Assembly (NCBI GenBank): GCA_964554665.1 | Contig: CAZKPP010000038.1 | Span: 1 to 19,399 of the forward strand | DNA from: UBA3263 sp964554665 | Lineage (GTDB): Bacteria; Bacteroidota; Bacteroidia; Bacteroidales; Muribaculaceae | Reading direction: 5' to 3' | Length of the DNA stretch: 19,399 bases | In this document: piece by piece, positions 8,570 through 15,677 of the stretch | How positions within the stretch are numbered: the stretch's first letter is position 1 | Layout of the letters: each line of letters opens with the position of its first letter | Translations under genes and position numbers: made by a program | The notes under the pieces: generated by a model | Databases searched by the model: none | What the model saw: only the letters and a program-made list of their open reading frames with translations | Told to the model about the DNA's origin: nothing

Positions 8570-10444
8570 ATGAAAAAAATCTTGCTCTTTTCAGCAATCG
8601 CTGCCGGAGTTCTGGTGGTTGCCGCCAAGGCGCCCAAAGACCCGGTTCTCATGACCGTCAACGGCGATCCCGTCACCCTTGGCGAGTTTGAATATTACTA
8701 CCATAAAAACGACGGCAACGAAATTGAACACGAAACGCCCGAGCAATATCTGCAGCGTTTCATTGACTATAAACTCAAGGTGCAACGCGCTCGCGACGAA
8801 CGTCAGGACACTACCGCCGCCTTCATTAAGGATTTCCGCGACTATCGCCGCGAACTCGCCGAGCCCTATATGAGCGACACAGCCGTTTATAACAAAACGC
8901 TGCATAACTCATACCTCCATACCCTCAAGGACGTTAAGGTTGACCACCTGATGCTCGCCCTCGGCCAGGAGGCTCGCATGGATTCGCTGCGCAACGTGCT
9001 TGTTAACGGCGGCGATTTCGAAGCCATTGTGGCTCAATATTCTATCGACCCCGGTGCTCCCCGCGACCATGGCCACTACGGCTTTATCTCCGCCGGCGAC
9101 TTCCCCTACGAATTTGAGGAAATAGCCTTTGAAACCCCGCTCAACGAGTGGAGCCCCGTGGCAAAAACCGCCTATGGTCTGCACCTGGTGCGCCCGGTTG
9201 ACCAGCGTCCCAACATCGGCGAAATCCGCGCCGCCCACATTCTGGTGCAGGTTCCCGAAGGGGACGATGATGCCGAGGCTAAAGAACGCATCGACTCAAT
9301 CTATAACCTGCTTGAACAGGGTTATACCTTTGAACAGCTGGCCCGCACCTGCTCCGACTGCCCCTCCAAGGCAAAGAGCGGCGACCTCGGCTTCTTTGGC
9401 CGCGGCAAAATGGTCCCCGAATTCGAGGAAGTGGCTTTTGCGCTGAGCAATAACTCCTATTCCAAGCCCTTCAAATCGCGTTTTGGCTGGCACATTGTTA
9501 AGAAATACGAAGAACGCAAGGCCAACTATGCCGAAACCATCAACATGATCAAGAACCTGATGAAGCGCGATGCCCGCAACATCCGTCCGCGCCTGGCCCG
9601 CGCCAAGCAGCTTCGCGAGCAGTATAATTCGCACTACGACGCTCAGGTGTTTGATCAGCTCATGGTTCAGGTCGACGAGCTCGGCTATGATTCCGTAATG
9701 GCCCTCAATGCCAATAACACGACTCCGTTGATTTTCGTTGCCGACTCCGTGGTTACCGTTGCCGATTTCTTCGCCGTGAACTACCGCCTGAATCCCCAGG
9801 ACAAGGCTTCGCACCAGCTCCGCGACCGCATCGATACCCGCCAGAACGCCATCGTTATGAACTACGAAGATAACCGCCTGGAGCAGAAATATCCCGAGTT
9901 CCGCAATCTCGTTGGCGAGTATCGCGACGGCCTCATGCTCGTTGCTTCGCTCGAACAGAACGTTTGGAACCGTCCCACCGACGACCCCGAAGGCCTCAAG
10001 GCTTACTTCGAAGCTAACCGCGCAAACTACTCGTTCAGCGAACCCCGCTGGAAAGGCTATATCATCTATTCGACCAGCGACTCAATTGTTGGCGAAATCG
10101 ACCAATATCTCGCTCGCGTTCAGCCCACCCCCGACCAGCTCAACGATTCGCTCCGCACCAATTTCCCCGGCGAAGTGAGAATCGAGCGCGCCGTGCTCCC
10201 CAAGGGTGAGAACGCCACCGTAGACTTCATCGCCTTTGGCGGCGAAGCTCCCAAAATCAACTCGCGCTGGAGATACTTCACCACCTACATGGGCGGCCTG
10301 ATAGATGCCCCCGCCGAAGTTGCCGACGTTCGCAACCGCGTTACCAACGACTGGACCGCCGAACTCGAAAAACAGTTTGTCGACGAGCTCCGCAAGGCAT
10401 ATCCGGTTAAGGTTAACAAAAAAGTTCTCAAAAAAGCCAAATAA
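8570..10444 (+). CDS. Periplasmic PpiC/SurA-type peptidylprolyl isomerase
   Basis: A 624-residue exported folding factor. A hydrophobic signal segment covers residues 1-19. A SurA-like N-terminal helical region lies at ~25-118. Two parvulin (PpiC) domains follow, at ~121-211 and ~219-315. The second is the better conserved, with AAHILV, GDLGFFGRGKMVPEFEEVAFAL and the ending FGWHIVKKYE. The first has HLMLA, GHYGFISAGDF and YGLHLV. The remaining ~300 residues are a long helical chaperone-like part with a basic C-terminus. Family members catalyse prolyl cis-trans isomerisation and assist outer-membrane protein folding. The gene starts 15 bases after guaB with no visible promoter, so it likely shares that transcript. 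A hairpin follows the stop codon. Confidence 0.92.
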   Translation: MKKILLFSAIAAGVLVVAAKAPKDPVLMTVNGDPVTLGEFEYYYHKNDGNEIEHETPEQYLQRFIDYKLKVQRARDERQDTTAAFIKDFRDYRRELAEPYMSDTAVYNKTLHNSYLHTLKDVKVDHLMLALGQEARMDSLRNVLVNGGDFEAIVAQYSIDPGAPRDHGHYGFISAGDFPYEFEEIAFETPLNEWSPVAKTAYGLHLVRPVDQRPNIGEIRAAHILVQVPEGDDDAEAKERIDSIYNLLEQGYTFEQLARTCSDCPSKAKSGDLGFFGRGKMVPEFEEVAFALSNNSYSKPFKSRFGWHIVKKYEERKANYAETINMIKNLMKRDARNIRPRLARAKQLREQYNSHYDAQVFDQLMVQVDELGYDSVMALNANNTTPLIFVADSVVTVADFFAVNYRLNPQDKASHQLRDRIDTRQNAIVMNYEDNRLEQKYPEFRNLVGEYRDGLMLVASLEQNVWNRPTDDPEGLKAYFEANRANYSFSEPRWKGYIIYSTSDSIVGEIDQYLARVQPTPDQLNDSLRTNFPGEVRIERAVLPKGENATVDFIAFGGEAPKINSRWRYFTTYMGGLIDAPAEVADVRNRVTNDWTAELEKQFVDELRKAYPVKVNKKVLKKAK

Positions 10445-10465
10445 CCCCTCTTTGACCATATAGCC

Positions 10466-10502
10466 GGCGGGTCCGCACTGTCGGACCCGCCTTAACTTTT
10501 TT
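10466..10502 (+). terminator. Terminator-like hairpin abutting the next start codon
   Basis: Bases 10466-10475 and 10482-10491 form a perfect 10-bp GC-rich stem with a 6-base loop. TTAACTTTTTT follows and runs straight into the ATG at 10503. The shape is that of a rho-independent terminator, but the position suggests partial termination or mRNA 3'-end stabilisation between two genes of one transcription unit. Confidence 0.75.
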
Positions 10503-11333
10503 ATGCGCAAGTTTTTATTCTTATCATTGGTGCTGGTCGGATGCTCGCATGCTCCGGAACTATCGGACGACGCCGTGGCGCTTATCGGCACCGAAACGTT
10601 GACCAAGGCCGACGTGGCCCGCGCCGTGCCTGCCGGATTGTCGGAGGCCGATTCCATAGCTTTTGCCGATGCCTGGGTCAACGCCTGGGTTAACGACCGC
10701 CTGCTCGAAACAGAGGCCACGCGCTATCTGCGCAATCTCGACGACATTGAGCGCCGGGTTGCCGACTACCGCCGCAATCTCATTGCCTGGGAATATCGTC
10801 GCCTCGCCGTGGCCACCGACCCCGAGTTGGCGCCGACCGATTCGGCCATGCATGCCTATTACGACGCCAACGCAGCGTCGATGCGCCTCGACGAGCCGAT
10901 GCTCCGCGGCATTTACATTAAAATGGAAACCTCTGACCCTGCGCTCAAAACCGTTCGGTCGCTCTATCGGTCAACGCGCCAGTCCGACATTGACCGCCTC
11001 GAAAAAGTAGGGCTCAACGGTGCCGTCCACTATGATTATTTCCGCGACCAATGGATTCCCTGGGAGCGAATCGTGTCGAAGATTCCCTACGAAATTGACC
11101 CTTCGCAGCTCCGCAAGGGCTTTAGCCTCGATGTTGACGTTAACGGCTTCACCTATCTGCTGAGCGTCAGCGACTTGCTCCCCGTTGGGGCTCCGATGCC
11201 GTTTGAGGCTGCTCGCCCGCGGATTCTTTCGGCGCTCGAAACCGCCAACGTCGCCGCGCTCGATGCCCGGCTGTTGCAGCGCCTCCGCTCGGAAGCCCTC
11301 AAATCAGGTCGCCTGAAACTAAATCTTCTTTAG
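10503..11333 (+). CDS. Lipoprotein, SurA-N-like companion of the PpiC isomerase
   Basis: A 276-residue predicted lipoprotein. A short hydrophobic signal with lipobox LVGC places the lipidated cysteine at residue 14, and the signal fixes the start at this ATG. The segment from ALIGTETLTKADV through DAWVNAWVNDRLLETEA looks like the helical N-terminal part of SurA/PpiC proteins (a threshold-like phrase, then a region ending in W-x-x-x-x-L-L-E-x-E-A). No parvulin domain is visible, so isomerase activity is not expected. Lying directly after a PpiC gene, it is probably a periplasmic chaperone acting on envelope proteins. It is placed 58 bases after that gene, behind a hairpin. Its TAG stop overlaps the stop of the convergent DUF3037 gene by 4 bases. 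The family name is uncertain; export and lipidation are well supported. Confidence 0.8.
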   Translation: MRKFLFLSLVLVGCSHAPELSDDAVALIGTETLTKADVARAVPAGLSEADSIAFADAWVNAWVNDRLLETEATRYLRNLDDIERRVADYRRNLIAWEYRRLAVATDPELAPTDSAMHAYYDANAASMRLDEPMLRGIYIKMETSDPALKTVRSLYRSTRQSDIDRLEKVGLNGAVHYDYFRDQWIPWERIVSKIPYEIDPSQLRKGFSLDVDVNGFTYLLSVSDLLPVGAPMPFEAARPRILSALETANVAALDARLLQRLRSEALKSGRLKLNLL

Positions 11334-11698
11334 GGCACGAGCGTTGCAAACAGCCGCTCGAACGTGCCGTCGAGATTGTCGGTAAGTCCCGGGTGGGGCC
11401 GCGACGTTTGAATGGCCGAGCTCTTCAATGCCGAAAACCAGCGGAAACGTTCCTCAACCGCCTTGTCGGCCAGGGCCGTAGAGTCGGCGCCAAACATCTG
11501 CAGCTGGTTTTGCAGCAGCTCAAGGTTCACCTCCGGGTCCATGGCCCTGAGGCGACCGCCATTGAGCTTGAATGCCGACCGGAACCATTGCCGGCGCTTG
11601 CACATCATCAGCAGACCGACATTTACGAATTCCTCGCGCTCAATGCACGGCACATAGCGCACCACGGCGTATTCAAACAGTAAGTTTTGCTCGTTCAT
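11330..11698 (-). CDS. DUF3037 family protein
   Basis: A 122-residue cytosolic protein that I recognise as DUF3037 by its start (LLFEYAVVRYVPCIEREEFVNVGLLM) and C-terminal pattern. The biochemical role of the family is unknown. It is the second gene of a pair: its ATG lies inside the last 26 bases of the HipA-like kinase gene in another frame, so translation is likely coupled. HipA-like kinase genes followed by DUF3037 are a recurring bacterial arrangement, which suggests a joint function, perhaps as substrate or regulator of the kinase (inference). Confidence 0.85.
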   Translation of the reverse strand: MNEQNLLFEYAVVRYVPCIEREEFVNVGLLMMCKRRQWFRSAFKLNGGRLRAMDPEVNLELLQNQLQMFGADSTALADKAVEERFRWFSALKSSAIQTSRPHPGLTDNLDGTFERLFATLVP

Positions 11699-12464
11699 TG
11701 ATTGCTTTGTCTACAAATATTGATGAATTTTTCAGTCGCTCGGTAAGGAACCGGCGATAAACCTCGCGCCTGCTCGCGGGTGTTTCCTGCGGATTGTTCT
11801 CGTCAATCAGCCATTCTTCGGGAATGAGGTCTACAATCTGACTTAGTGTGCGTGGCGTAATGGCCTGGCGCATAAGCTTGTCAGCCTCTTTAAGGCGCGA
11901 AGCGTAGGGGAGCAGCGCGTGATTTTTGATGAAAGCAAACGGATCGAGCGGCGCCTGCTCCAGGTTGCGCCATGAATGTTGGAAAAAGAGCGAGGCCCCG
12001 TGGTCTATGAGCCATAGCTCGCCGTTCCATATCAGCATGTTGGTGTTCAGGCGCGTGCGGTCAACGTTTGTCAGAAACGCGTCAAGCCAAACAATCTTCG
12101 ACGCCGTCAGTTCGTCAACATGGTTCACCGCCGGGTCCATGGTCATGGAGCGGTCCAGAAAGTGCAGCCCCAAGTTCAGGCCCTCGCTGCCGCGCAGCAG
12201 GTCTTGAATTTCTTCGTCGGGCTCGGTGATTCCAAACCGGCTGTCGACGTTCAGAAAAACCAGTTCCGGCACCTTAAAGCCTAACTTTTGGGCAACCAAA
12301 CCTCCCACCAGCTCGGCAATCAGCGCCTTCGATCCATGGCCCGCGCCGCGGAACTTCACCGCATAGCGAAACCCGTCGTCAGCCTCGGCCAGCGCCGGCA
12401 GCGACCCGCCCTCGCGCAGCGGCAAAATATAGCGCGTCAAATTCTGCTTTCTCAGCTCAATCAT
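11673..12464 (-). CDS. HipA-like kinase domain protein
   Basis: A 263-residue single-domain kinase-fold protein of the stand-alone HipA-like group. Visible features are a candidate ATP-binding lysine (K37 in YAVKFRG), a catalytic-loop sequence NVDRTRLNTN (D135, N140) and a metal-binding DHG (D154) in WLIDHGA, so the phosphotransfer residues appear intact. True HipA toxins are ~400 residues or more and paired with the HipB DNA-binding antitoxin; here there is no HipB and the partner is DUF3037, so a toxin label is not justified. The start MIELRK directly precedes the conserved TRYILPLREGGSLPALAEADDG region, and a consensus promoter box ends only 4 bases before the ATG, implying a nearly leaderless mRNA. 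The substrate is unknown. Confidence 0.85.
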   Translation of the reverse strand: MIELRKQNLTRYILPLREGGSLPALAEADDGFRYAVKFRGAGHGSKALIAELVGGLVAQKLGFKVPELVFLNVDSRFGITEPDEEIQDLLRGSEGLNLGLHFLDRSMTMDPAVNHVDELTASKIVWLDAFLTNVDRTRLNTNMLIWNGELWLIDHGASLFFQHSWRNLEQAPLDPFAFIKNHALLPYASRLKEADKLMRQAITPRTLSQIVDLIPEEWLIDENNPQETPASRREVYRRFLTERLKNSSIFVDKAINERAKLTV

Positions 12465-12468
12465 TCCG

Positions 12469-12499
12469 CAAAGTTACGCTATTTGCCAATAAAATCAAA
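12469..12499 (-). promoter_or_regulatory. Promoter of the HipA-like/DUF3037 pair
   Basis: On the minus strand, TTTG (12499-12496), a 19-base spacer and TAACTTTG (12476-12469) are an exact Bacteroidota consensus. The -33 element overlaps the TGA stop of the upstream membrane-protein gene. Only 4 bases separate the box from the start codon at 12464, so transcription should begin at or next to the ATG. Confidence 0.75.
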
Positions 12500-13154
12500 G
12501 CTCCGGGGCTATTTCTTTTTTGATTTGCCGGTTATAATACCGTAGAATCAGTAATGCTGCAACTAAATACCCGCCGTAGAAAACCAAGTCTCTCGGAAGC
12601 ATGTTGCAGAGTATCGAATGAGAGGCTCTTTGTTCTTGTGTGAAAATTAAGGGCACGTATGCAACAGCCACGCAATAAAAGAAATATCCGAGCCATATAA
12701 CCCATTTCATCGGGCGGCTCATGGCCGATCCTTTTACTGAAATTATCATCACAATCATTGAGATAAAAGAATAAGATGACAGATACAATGATTTCTCCAT
12801 TGCGCCCAGGCCATCAATCATTTGCTTGAAGGCCGGTATATAGGGCAGTATCAGGCGGAAAACTACGTAAACAAAGCCGTAAACCGCGAAAGTGTAGGCT
12901 ACATACTTTTTCAGATATCCTTTGCGCCCCATGTTGAAGCCGTAGCCAATAAGGGTCAGCATGGCTGCTGTTGTTATTACATTGTAGATAACCGGAATCA
13001 CCGACTTTACCATCGTACTTTCGCTATCGACATTGAATCCGATACAGCAATAAAGGTAAATGGAAAAAAGCAATGCGGGCACGGCGACAAGTGCGATTGC
13101 CCAAAGAAAGAAGTTGCGTTGGCGCGTAAGCAGCGCAGGTGTGATTTCGTTCAT
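12495..13154 (-). CDS. Six-helix membrane protein of unknown function
   Basis: A 219-residue integral membrane protein with about six hydrophobic segments (beginning near FFLWAIALVAVPALLF, SVIPVIYNVI, YVAYTFAVYG, YSFISMIVMI, WVIWLGYFFY and LVFYGGYLVA) and a basic cytosolic-looking C-terminus (YYNRQIKKE). I do not recognise the family. The frame extends upstream to an ATG at 13202, but that codon lies within a TAACTTTG promoter box, so the start at 13154 (MNEITPALL) is preferred. The gene is followed closely by the HipA-like gene, which has its own promoter within this gene's end. Codon use and GC content are slightly lower than in the housekeeping genes. Confidence 0.75.
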   Translation of the reverse strand: MNEITPALLTRQRNFFLWAIALVAVPALLFSIYLYCCIGFNVDSESTMVKSVIPVIYNVITTAAMLTLIGYGFNMGRKGYLKKYVAYTFAVYGFVYVVFRLILPYIPAFKQMIDGLGAMEKSLYLSSYSFISMIVMIISVKGSAMSRPMKWVIWLGYFFYCVAVAYVPLIFTQEQRASHSILCNMLPRDLVFYGGYLVAALLILRYYNRQIKKEIAPEL

Positions 13155-13199
13155 AAGATAATGAATTTTAGTGTGTGTAATGTAACTCGTAACTATCCG

Positions 13200-13207
13200 C
13201 AAAGTTA
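13200..13207 (-). promoter_or_regulatory. Probable -7 box for the membrane-protein gene
   Basis: TAACTTTG on the minus strand (13207-13200) matches TAnnTTTG and is 45 bases upstream of the preferred start at 13154. No good TTTG is seen 19-21 bases upstream, so the -33 element is weak or absent. Confidence 0.5.
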
Positions 13208-13223
13208 CGAAAAAATATTCGGT

Positions 13224-13994
13224 TTATGAATTTTGGTTGCGCTTAACAATGAAGCGGGCCAGGCCATAGACATAGCGGCGGAAGCCCGGCTTGTAGGCCA
13301 GCAGCCGGTCAAACCAGCCCAAGTGGGGCGATACGAGCTTCACTACCATTCCTACGTAGAACATCGCAAACAGCGTGCCGGGCCCCACAACGGTCCAGGG
13401 CCACGACCCGAAGAAGCAAAATCCGCACAGAACGGCGATGATTACCAGCGTGGTGTCAACCATAATCTTCACCTTCGGGAATGCTGCGCCCGAAACGCGA
13501 CATATCGCAATCTGAATGCCCTCGCCCGGCATCGTAACCGACCCGCAGCGAATCTCCATGGCCACGGCAGCGCCCAAAATCGTAGCCCCCGCCAGCTGCG
13601 CAACAATCTGCGCCCACAGCGCCGAATAGTCGAAAACCGAAGTCAGCGCCATGTTTATGTCGAGCATCGCCCCGAAAAAGAACCCAACAACCAACTGCAG
13701 CAGCTGAACCTTTTCAAACTGTCGGCGCAACACCAAAACCTGAGCTGTAACCAGCAGAGTATTCATGATATTGGTGTAGCCGCCAATGGTCAGCTCCGGC
13801 GCCAAACCCGCCTCGCCTGCCAGCGTAAACGCCATAGGTATGGCCGAAATCACGCCCGAACCGAGATTCGAACGCACACACAGCGCAACACCTAAAGTCA
13901 TGAAAAACATTGAAATGAGCAACAAAACGTGTTGCCACGCGAACCCGACGATTCTCTCCTTTGTCGGAAACGCAGAAATAACAGGAATATTCAT
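13224..13994 (-). CDS. YitT/YczE-like multi-pass membrane protein
   Basis: A 256-residue integral membrane protein of the YczE/YyaS/YitT type. The segment MTLGVALCVRSNLGSGVISAIP matches the family's N-terminal helix and following glycine-rich loop, and FFFGAMLDINM and GSVTMPGEGIQIAI match later conserved segments. About six hydrophobic helices are visible. The transported substrate, if any, is not known for this family. The frame opens at 14048, but a TAAATTTG box at 14020-14013 makes a start at 14003 (MRTMNIP) or 13994 (MNIPVIS) more likely; I chose 13994, which leaves a short leader. It is the first gene of a minus-strand run but is separated from the next gene by a second promoter box. Confidence 0.82.
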   Translation of the reverse strand: MNIPVISAFPTKERIVGFAWQHVLLLISMFFMTLGVALCVRSNLGSGVISAIPMAFTLAGEAGLAPELTIGGYTNIMNTLLVTAQVLVLRRQFEKVQLLQLVVGFFFGAMLDINMALTSVFDYSALWAQIVAQLAGATILGAAVAMEIRCGSVTMPGEGIQIAICRVSGAAFPKVKIMVDTTLVIIAVLCGFCFFGSWPWTVVGPGTLFAMFYVGMVVKLVSPHLGWFDRLLAYKPGFRRYVYGLARFIVKRNQNS

Positions 13995-14012
13995 AGTCCG
14001 CATAATCACCCG

Positions 14013-14020
14013 CAAATTTA
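14013..14020 (-). promoter_or_regulatory. Probable -7 box for the YitT-like gene
   Basis: TAAATTTG on the minus strand fits TAnnTTTG. A TTTG at 14049-14046 exists, but the 25-base spacer is longer than the usual 19-21. The box lies 18 bases before the chosen start codon. Confidence 0.45.
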
Positions 14021-14093
14021 CGCATTTTCCCCGACATTCCCACCCCAAACGAGGCTAATCCGAGTTATTTTAATGACCTTATAGGCTGAAAAT

Positions 14094-14123
14094 TTTGATA
14101 TTAAAAAAATTTTCGTACCTTTG
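14094..14123 (+). promoter_or_regulatory. Promoter of the structured RNA and AT-rich island
   Basis: TTTG (14094-14097), an 18-base A/T-rich spacer and TACCTTTG (14116-14123) match the Bacteroidota consensus with a spacer one base short. Transcription is expected to begin near 14130, at the start of a GC-rich folded region with no convincing ORF. Confidence 0.7.
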
Positions 14124-14441
14124 CCGCGCAGACCGTTCAGCAGAAGCCCGGTCATGGGCCAGCGGGCGGGTTTGCGGACATATAAAAGTAGCGTTTACTC
14201 AACGTTCATTCTTGACCATCAGAAACCTGGAAAATTTCTAATCACAGTCGGGAATGAGACATCGGTAGATGCCAATGGGTATATGAATATCCTAACGGCC
14301 ATTCGCGTGTGAGCGTGGCGGCTGTTGGTGTAATCGTATATTGCGTGAGGCTTCTGCGTTGTCCGTTCAACTGTGATAGGCAATTCCAGGGCCTCTGATG
14401 GAGAACGGGCAACGAGCAAAAGTTCTCGCGCTTCTTTTTTT
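14124..14441 (+). ncRNA. Structured ~310-nt RNA (stand-alone ncRNA or long leader)
   Basis: The segment between a consensus promoter and a T-rich terminator holds no plausible protein but many local inverted repeats: GACCG/CGGTC (14131-14135/14149-14153), GCCC/GGGC (14146-14149/14156-14159, an alternative), TCATTC/GAATGA (14206-14211/14252-14257) enclosing AGAAA/TTTCT (14221-14225/14235-14239), CATC/GATG (14260-14263/14268-14271), and CCGTTC/GAACGG (14363-14368/14403-14408) enclosing AGGC/GCCT (14378-14381/14391-14394). It is more GC-rich than the genes that follow. It lacks the conserved sequences of RNase P RNA, tmRNA and SRP RNA. Bacteroidales have long orphan RNA families such as Bacteroidales-1; membership is a guess I cannot test here. 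It could instead be the 5' leader of the lipoprotein gene at 14533, for which I see no separate promoter. Confidence 0.6.
14401..14441 (+). terminator. Terminator at the end of the structured RNA
   Basis: GAGAAC (14401-14406) pairs with GTTCTC (14422-14427), with an alternative smaller stem CGAG/CTCG at 14413-14416/14425-14428. GCGCTTCTTTTTTT follows, ending at 14441. The 6-bp stem has a long loop, so termination may be incomplete. Confidence 0.55.
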
Positions 14442-14532
14442 AGTTACTCACCACCACTGCCCCGGGAACTGCGGTGCGGCCAGTCGAAGCCGATCTTCGC
14501 TAATTATCTAAAATGTTATTCATCGCTAAAAA
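14442..14532 (+). other. Spacer between RNA terminator and first island gene
   Basis: 91 bases with one clear small hairpin, CGAAG/CTTCG (14485-14489/14495-14499), and an A/T-rich stretch before the ATG at 14533. No TAnnTTTG box is visible, so the downstream gene is probably transcribed by read-through of the structured RNA. Confidence 0.4.
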
Positions 14533-15009
14533 ATGAAAGTATTATTGCGACAGATTTTCAAACCCACTTGGCTTGGGTTGTTTTCCGTTATGTTAATGGC
14601 TTCTGCTTGTAATCCTGTTCCTGAACTTGAAGAAGTTGTTATTGTAGATAGTGAAGAAGTTATTACAAAGGAAGACGTACGACAGGCGTTGATGGAGATA
14701 GAGTATGTTTGCCATTGTTCACAGTCGATTGATTGTGACGGGAGTATTACTAATGTGTATCGTATTGAAATATATAAAAGTTCATTGAAGGTTAAGGGTA
14801 AAGATCTTAAGATTACAAAATCTGAGTTTTATGTTGATGGGGAATTGACAGAAACCGAGTATAGCGATAATGGTAACTGTAATTGTGGATTTATATATAA
14901 AATAGAACCATCGGATATGGTAAAACATAAGTTTGAAACTCGTGTGTACGGAGCCACATGTCCGGAAAATGAGACATATCGGACCTTTTCATGGTCGCAT
15001 AATCAATAA
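14533..15009 (+). CDS. Cysteine-containing lipoprotein of unknown function
   Basis: A 158-residue predicted lipoprotein. The signal runs to MASAC with the lipidated cysteine at residue 26. The mature part has six further cysteines: CHC at 60-62, C68, CNC at 116-118 and C143, which is unusual for a small envelope protein and suggests disulfides or metal binding. Residues ~93-152 (ITKSEFYVDGELTETEYS to VYGATCPENETY) resemble residues ~71-122 of the second island lipoprotein (ITKVEFFFDDELISTSYS to IYGRSSADNETF), an Ig-like beta pattern. I recognise no named family. The gene is AT-rich compared with both flanks. It follows the structured RNA and precedes a secreted protein by 50 bases, probably as one operon. 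Confidence 0.75.
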   Translation: MKVLLRQIFKPTWLGLFSVMLMASACNPVPELEEVVIVDSEEVITKEDVRQALMEIEYVCHCSQSIDCDGSITNVYRIEIYKSSLKVKGKDLKITKSEFYVDGELTETEYSDNGNCNCGFIYKIEPSDMVKHKFETRVYGATCPENETYRTFSWSHNQ

Positions 15010-15059
15010 GAGAGTTATATACACTAGTAATAAACCACATAATAATAAACCATTGAGTT

Positions 15060-15677
15060 ATGTTTAGATTAATATCAATTATTCTTGCGTGTGTTTTCTG
15101 CTTGTCGCTATGCGAAGGTTCCTCAGCTCAAGTATATGATATACGAAAGGGTAAATTCCCTTCTCGTTCGTCTGTGAGCATTCCAGTAAAAACTGATAAG
15201 ATTTTCTCAAAGTGTGAAAATATTTACATTAGCTCAATGATACTGGATTTTGGTTACCATGGTTCCTCACAATTGACTTTATGGGGAACTGATGGACTTG
15301 GTGAAGACTTAGTGTCTATTCTCGACTTGGAAAATACTAAAATAACGATTACTGGTAATAAGGTTGCATTTGAATATGACGATGAACCAGATAAACTATC
15401 GATAATCTACTTAGGTAAACACGAAGGTATGAAAAAATATGAAATTTCAGGGTGTGATTCTGATGGTATTGAGTTTAAACGAATAATTGAGGGGAACCCT
15501 CATAATAAGGGTGGAGATTCGCCAATTCATTTTTATGTACCAGTGCGGAGACGTCACAATAATCCCGGCCTAGGCTATGAAAAAATGGATGGTGATGAGC
15601 CGGTTTTACTTGAACTTGTTAAAAAATGGGCTTCGAAATTCAAAGTCGCTAAGGTGTATAATTATGAAACGCGATGA
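15060..15677 (+). CDS. Secreted protein of unknown function
   Basis: A 205-residue predicted exported protein with a signal peptide (hydrophobic IISIILACVFCLSLC-like core, probable cleavage after SSAQ near residue 24). The mature part alternates short beta-like strands with acidic turns, and the C-terminus has a basic amphipathic stretch (LLELVKKWASKFKVAKV). I do not recognise a family, and no catalytic motif is evident. It lies 50 bases after the cysteine-containing lipoprotein on the same strand, with an A/T-rich spacer lacking a promoter, so the two are likely co-expressed. AT-rich codon use matches the rest of the island. Confidence 0.72.
   Translation: MFRLISIILACVFCLSLCEGSSAQVYDIRKGKFPSRSSVSIPVKTDKIFSKCENIYISSMILDFGYHGSSQLTLWGTDGLGEDLVSILDLENTKITITGNKVAFEYDDEPDKLSIIYLGKHEGMKKYEISGCDSDGIEFKRIIEGNPHNKGGDSPIHFYVPVRRRHNNPGLGYEKMDGDEPVLLELVKKWASKFKVAKVYNYETR

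Noticed and set aside
11673..12464. HipBA-type persistence toxin-antitoxin
   Set aside because: No HipB-like DNA-binding protein is adjacent, and the kinase is a short single-domain form paired with DUF3037.
13155..13202. Longer N-terminus for the six-helix membrane protein
   Set aside because: The upstream ATG overlaps a TAACTTTG promoter box, so it would not be transcribed from that promoter; the start at 13154 is better.
14283..14312. Short peptide MNILTAIRV inside the structured RNA, reminiscent of an attenuator leader peptide
   Set aside because: It is nine codons without a run of one amino acid, lies within paired regions, and the downstream genes are not biosynthetic.
14124..14441. 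RNase P RNA, tmRNA or SRP RNA
   Set aside because: The highly conserved core sequences of these RNAs are not present on either strand.
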